Positions 62,489 through 64,000 of a stretch of 64,000 bases of DNA are shown piece after piece. The notes below the pieces were generated by a model that saw only the letters and a list, made by a program, of their open reading frames with translations, ran no database searches and was not told the origin of the DNA. This DNA comes from a marine gamma proteobacterium HTCC2080. Its GTDB lineage: Bacteria > Pseudomonadota > Gammaproteobacteria > Pseudomonadales > Halieaceae. The position numbers were made by a program, and so were the translations under genes. Positions within the stretch are counted from its first letter, which is position 1. Every line of letters starts with the position of its first letter. Where the stretch lies: contig AAVV01000005.1 of NCBI GenBank assembly GCA_000169115.1, forward strand, positions 186,001 through 250,000, in the 5' to 3' direction.

Positions 62489-63247
62489 ATGGCAGAGTTA
62501 ACGGGAAAGTCGGCACTGGTTACTGGCGCTGGAGTAGGAATTGGTCGCGCTATTGCCTGCGCGTTAGCTCGAGAGGGCGCCAGCGTGCTGGTCGTAGACT
62601 TTAATGGCGACACCGCAAAGGACACGGTCGACCTGATTCTGGGTGCGGGGGGTACCGCCACAGCGCATGTTGCAGACGTAAGTGATGAAGGTCGAGTAGC
62701 GCAAATGGTAGAGGCCGCCGTGGATGCCTTCGGTGGTCTACAGGTCGCGTGCAATAGCGCTGCTGTTAGTCGCGGCTCAGGCCCCATACATGGCTTTACC
62801 CGTGAGGTCTTCGACCAAACCCTGGCGCTGTGTCTTACCAATACCTTCCTATGTATGAAGTACGAAATTGCACATATGTTGGAGCATGGTGGTGGCAGTA
62901 TCGTCAACATATCCTCCAACGCATCACTGCGAGGACAGCCCTATAACACTGCCTACGCGGCGGCTAAAAGTGGGGTCAATCTACTGACCAAAAGCAGCGC
63001 ATCGGAGTACGGACACAAAGGGATTCGTATTAATGCCGTATCTCCTGGAGTCATTAGAACGCCTGGAGTTGAGCGCTATTTTGATGAGCAGCCTAAGATT
63101 GCAGAGGGCCTGAAACAAGCCGCTGCGATGCGACGCCTCGGTGAGCCAGAAGAGATTGCCGAGGCGGTCTGCTTTTTAGCGTCAGACCGAGCCTCTTTTA
63201 TCACGGGGCAGTTGCTGAGTGTAGACGGTGGTGCTGCCGTTAAGTAA
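62489..63247 (+). CDS. Short-chain dehydrogenase/reductase
   Basis: 252 residues. ALVTGAGVGIGRAIACAL, Asp in VLVVDFNGD (NAD-type), NSAAVSRGSG, the catalytic VNISSNASLRGQPYNTAYAAAKSGV and FITGQLLSVDGGAAVK are intact. It converges on the SDR at 63252 with only four bases between the stops. No clear ribosome-binding site precedes the ATG. Substrate unknown. Confidence 0.92.
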   Translation: MAELTGKSALVTGAGVGIGRAIACALAREGASVLVVDFNGDTAKDTVDLILGAGGTATAHVADVSDEGRVAQMVEAAVDAFGGLQVACNSAAVSRGSGPIHGFTREVFDQTLALCLTNTFLCMKYEIAHMLEHGGGSIVNISSNASLRGQPYNTAYAAAKSGVNLLTKSSASEYGHKGIRINAVSPGVIRTPGVERYFDEQPKIAEGLKQAAAMRRLGEPEEIAEAVCFLASDRASFITGQLLSVDGGAAVK

Positions 63248-63251
63248 TCCT

Positions 63252-64000
63252 CTAGCCCAGATTGACCTGCCCCCCGTCCAGGGCTATGGATTGGCCGTTG
63301 ACAAAGCGCGACTCTGGACTGCACAGCGTGGCTACAAAGTCGCCAATATCCTGTTCGCAGTCGCCTATGCGCTGCTGCGGCACTGTTTTCATAAAAGCCT
63401 CAGCCTCTTCAGGGCGGTATTTGGCCCAGGCCGCCAAGGCGGGTGATTGGGCGAGGGGGAGGATAGTATTGCTGCGAATGCCTAGCCCGCCCCACTCATT
63501 GGCTGCAGCTCGGGTGAGCGCTCTAATAGCCTCTTTTTCGGCGGCGTAGACACCATAATTGCTGCTGTCCCATCGCATGGCTGCGGAGGACGCTAAATTA
63601 ATGATATTGCCACCCCCAGCAGTCACTAGGTGAGGCTGGACTAATTGCATAAGTTTTAGTGAGGCTACGGGACCAACCCGAAGTCCAAGCTCGAACTCTT
63701 CAATAGAAGCATCCAGCAGAGGGGTAATTTGGGCTGACACGGCGTTGTTGACCAGGATGTCGAGACGACCGAATTGGTTTGCCGCCGAGGTGACTAAGTC
63801 ATCTAAATCTGCAATTACTCCAATGTCACACCTAATGGCGGCACCGTCGGTCCCAAAGCGCTCTTTAATGGTTGCTATGGTGCCTTCACATTTTTCCAGG
63901 GTTCGACCAACTGCAATGATACGCACGCCTCTTTTGGCCAAGCCATAGGCAATACCTTGTCCTACACCCTGGCCAGCTCCGGTGATTAGCGCTACCTGAT
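63252..64000 (-). CDS. Short-chain dehydrogenase/reductase (5' end beyond the window)
   Basis: About 249 codons are visible. The frame is open to the right edge, where VALITGAGQGVGQGIAYGL gives the cofactor motif, so only a few N-terminal codons are missing. NNAVSAQITPL, the catalytic INLASSAAMRWDSSNYGVYAAEKEAI (Ser, Tyr, Lys) and GQSIALDGGQVNLG follow. It is tail-to-tail with the SDR at 62489. Confidence 0.92.
   Translation of the reverse strand, partial: QVALITGAGQGVGQGIAYGLAKRGVRIIAVGRTLEKCEGTIATIKERFGTDGAAIRCDIGVIADLDDLVTSAANQFGRLDILVNNAVSAQITPLLDASIEEFELGLRVGPVASLKLMQLVQPHLVTAGGGNIINLASSAAMRWDSSNYGVYAAEKEAIRALTRAAANEWGGLGIRSNTILPLAQSPALAAWAKYRPEEAEAFMKTVPQQRIGDCEQDIGDFVATLCSPESRFVNGQSIALDGGQVNLG

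Noticed and set aside
1-64000. CRISPR array, tRNA, rRNA, IS or phage genes
   Set aside because: No regularly spaced repeats, cloverleaf-like segments, transposase or integrase motifs were noticed.

Overview
The window reads as a chromosomal segment of a marine gammaproteobacterial aerobic anoxygenic phototroph of the OM60/NOR5 (Halieaceae, Congregibacter/Luminiphilus-like) type. That assignment is inferred from a purple-bacterial photosynthesis gene cluster lying next to a large set of steroid/terpenoid-type catabolic genes. No rRNA, tRNA, IS element, phage gene or CRISPR array was seen. No stretch longer than about 260 bases lacks a gene or gene remnant.

Region 1 (1-21.1 kb) is the photosynthesis cluster. 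On the minus strand, crtE-crtF-bchC-bchX-bchY-bchZ-pufQ-pufL runs off the left edge. crtC is divergent from crtE. crtI-crtB and bchI-bchD-bchO are further minus-strand runs. On the far side lie a divergent alpha/beta-hydrolase-like gene with a damaged catalytic triad, crtD, a multi-pass membrane protein, a cytochrome P450 and an ATP-grasp enzyme. Together these genes make geranylgeranyl-PP, phytoene and acyclic hydroxylated/methoxylated (spirilloxanthin-series) carotenoids, insert Mg into protoporphyrin, and reduce chlorophyllide to bacteriochlorophyll precursors. The two divergent promoters (crtE/crtC and bchI/hydrolase) each carry a pair of TGT-N12-ACA palindromes exactly 25 bp apart, which is the signature of CrtJ/PpsR-type aerobic repression. 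Single copies lie upstream of bchC and of the ATP-grasp gene.

Region 2 (21.2-25.6 kb) is an RND efflux transporter with its periplasmic adaptor.

Region 3 (25.7-64 kb) is an accessory catabolic island. It holds three KshA-like Rieske oxygenases, a two-subunit acyl-CoA dehydrogenase pair, a TonB receptor, eleven short-chain dehydrogenases (one of them close to Comamonas 3-alpha-hydroxysteroid dehydrogenase), a CYP125-like P450 and a steroid 5-alpha-reductase-like membrane protein. It also holds a ketosteroid-dehydrogenase-like flavoprotein, two Old Yellow Enzymes, two amidohydrolase-2 proteins, SRPBCC and SnoaL-like small proteins, a MaoC hydratase, a sulfotransferase, an acetoacetate-decarboxylase-like protein, a TetR regulator, a tyrosine/lipid phosphatase, a metallo-beta-lactamase lipoprotein and a DUF3604 lipoprotein. 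Seven minus-strand genes (38.2-44.9 kb) are so tightly packed that they almost certainly form one operon. The family content points to oxidation of a sterol, steroid or other polycyclic terpenoid, but no gene fixes the substrate.

The best candidates for undescribed biology are the P450/ATP-grasp/membrane-protein/pseudo-hydrolase set attached to the photosynthesis cluster, and the seven-gene Rieske/ADC-like/DUF1214/sulfotransferase operon.
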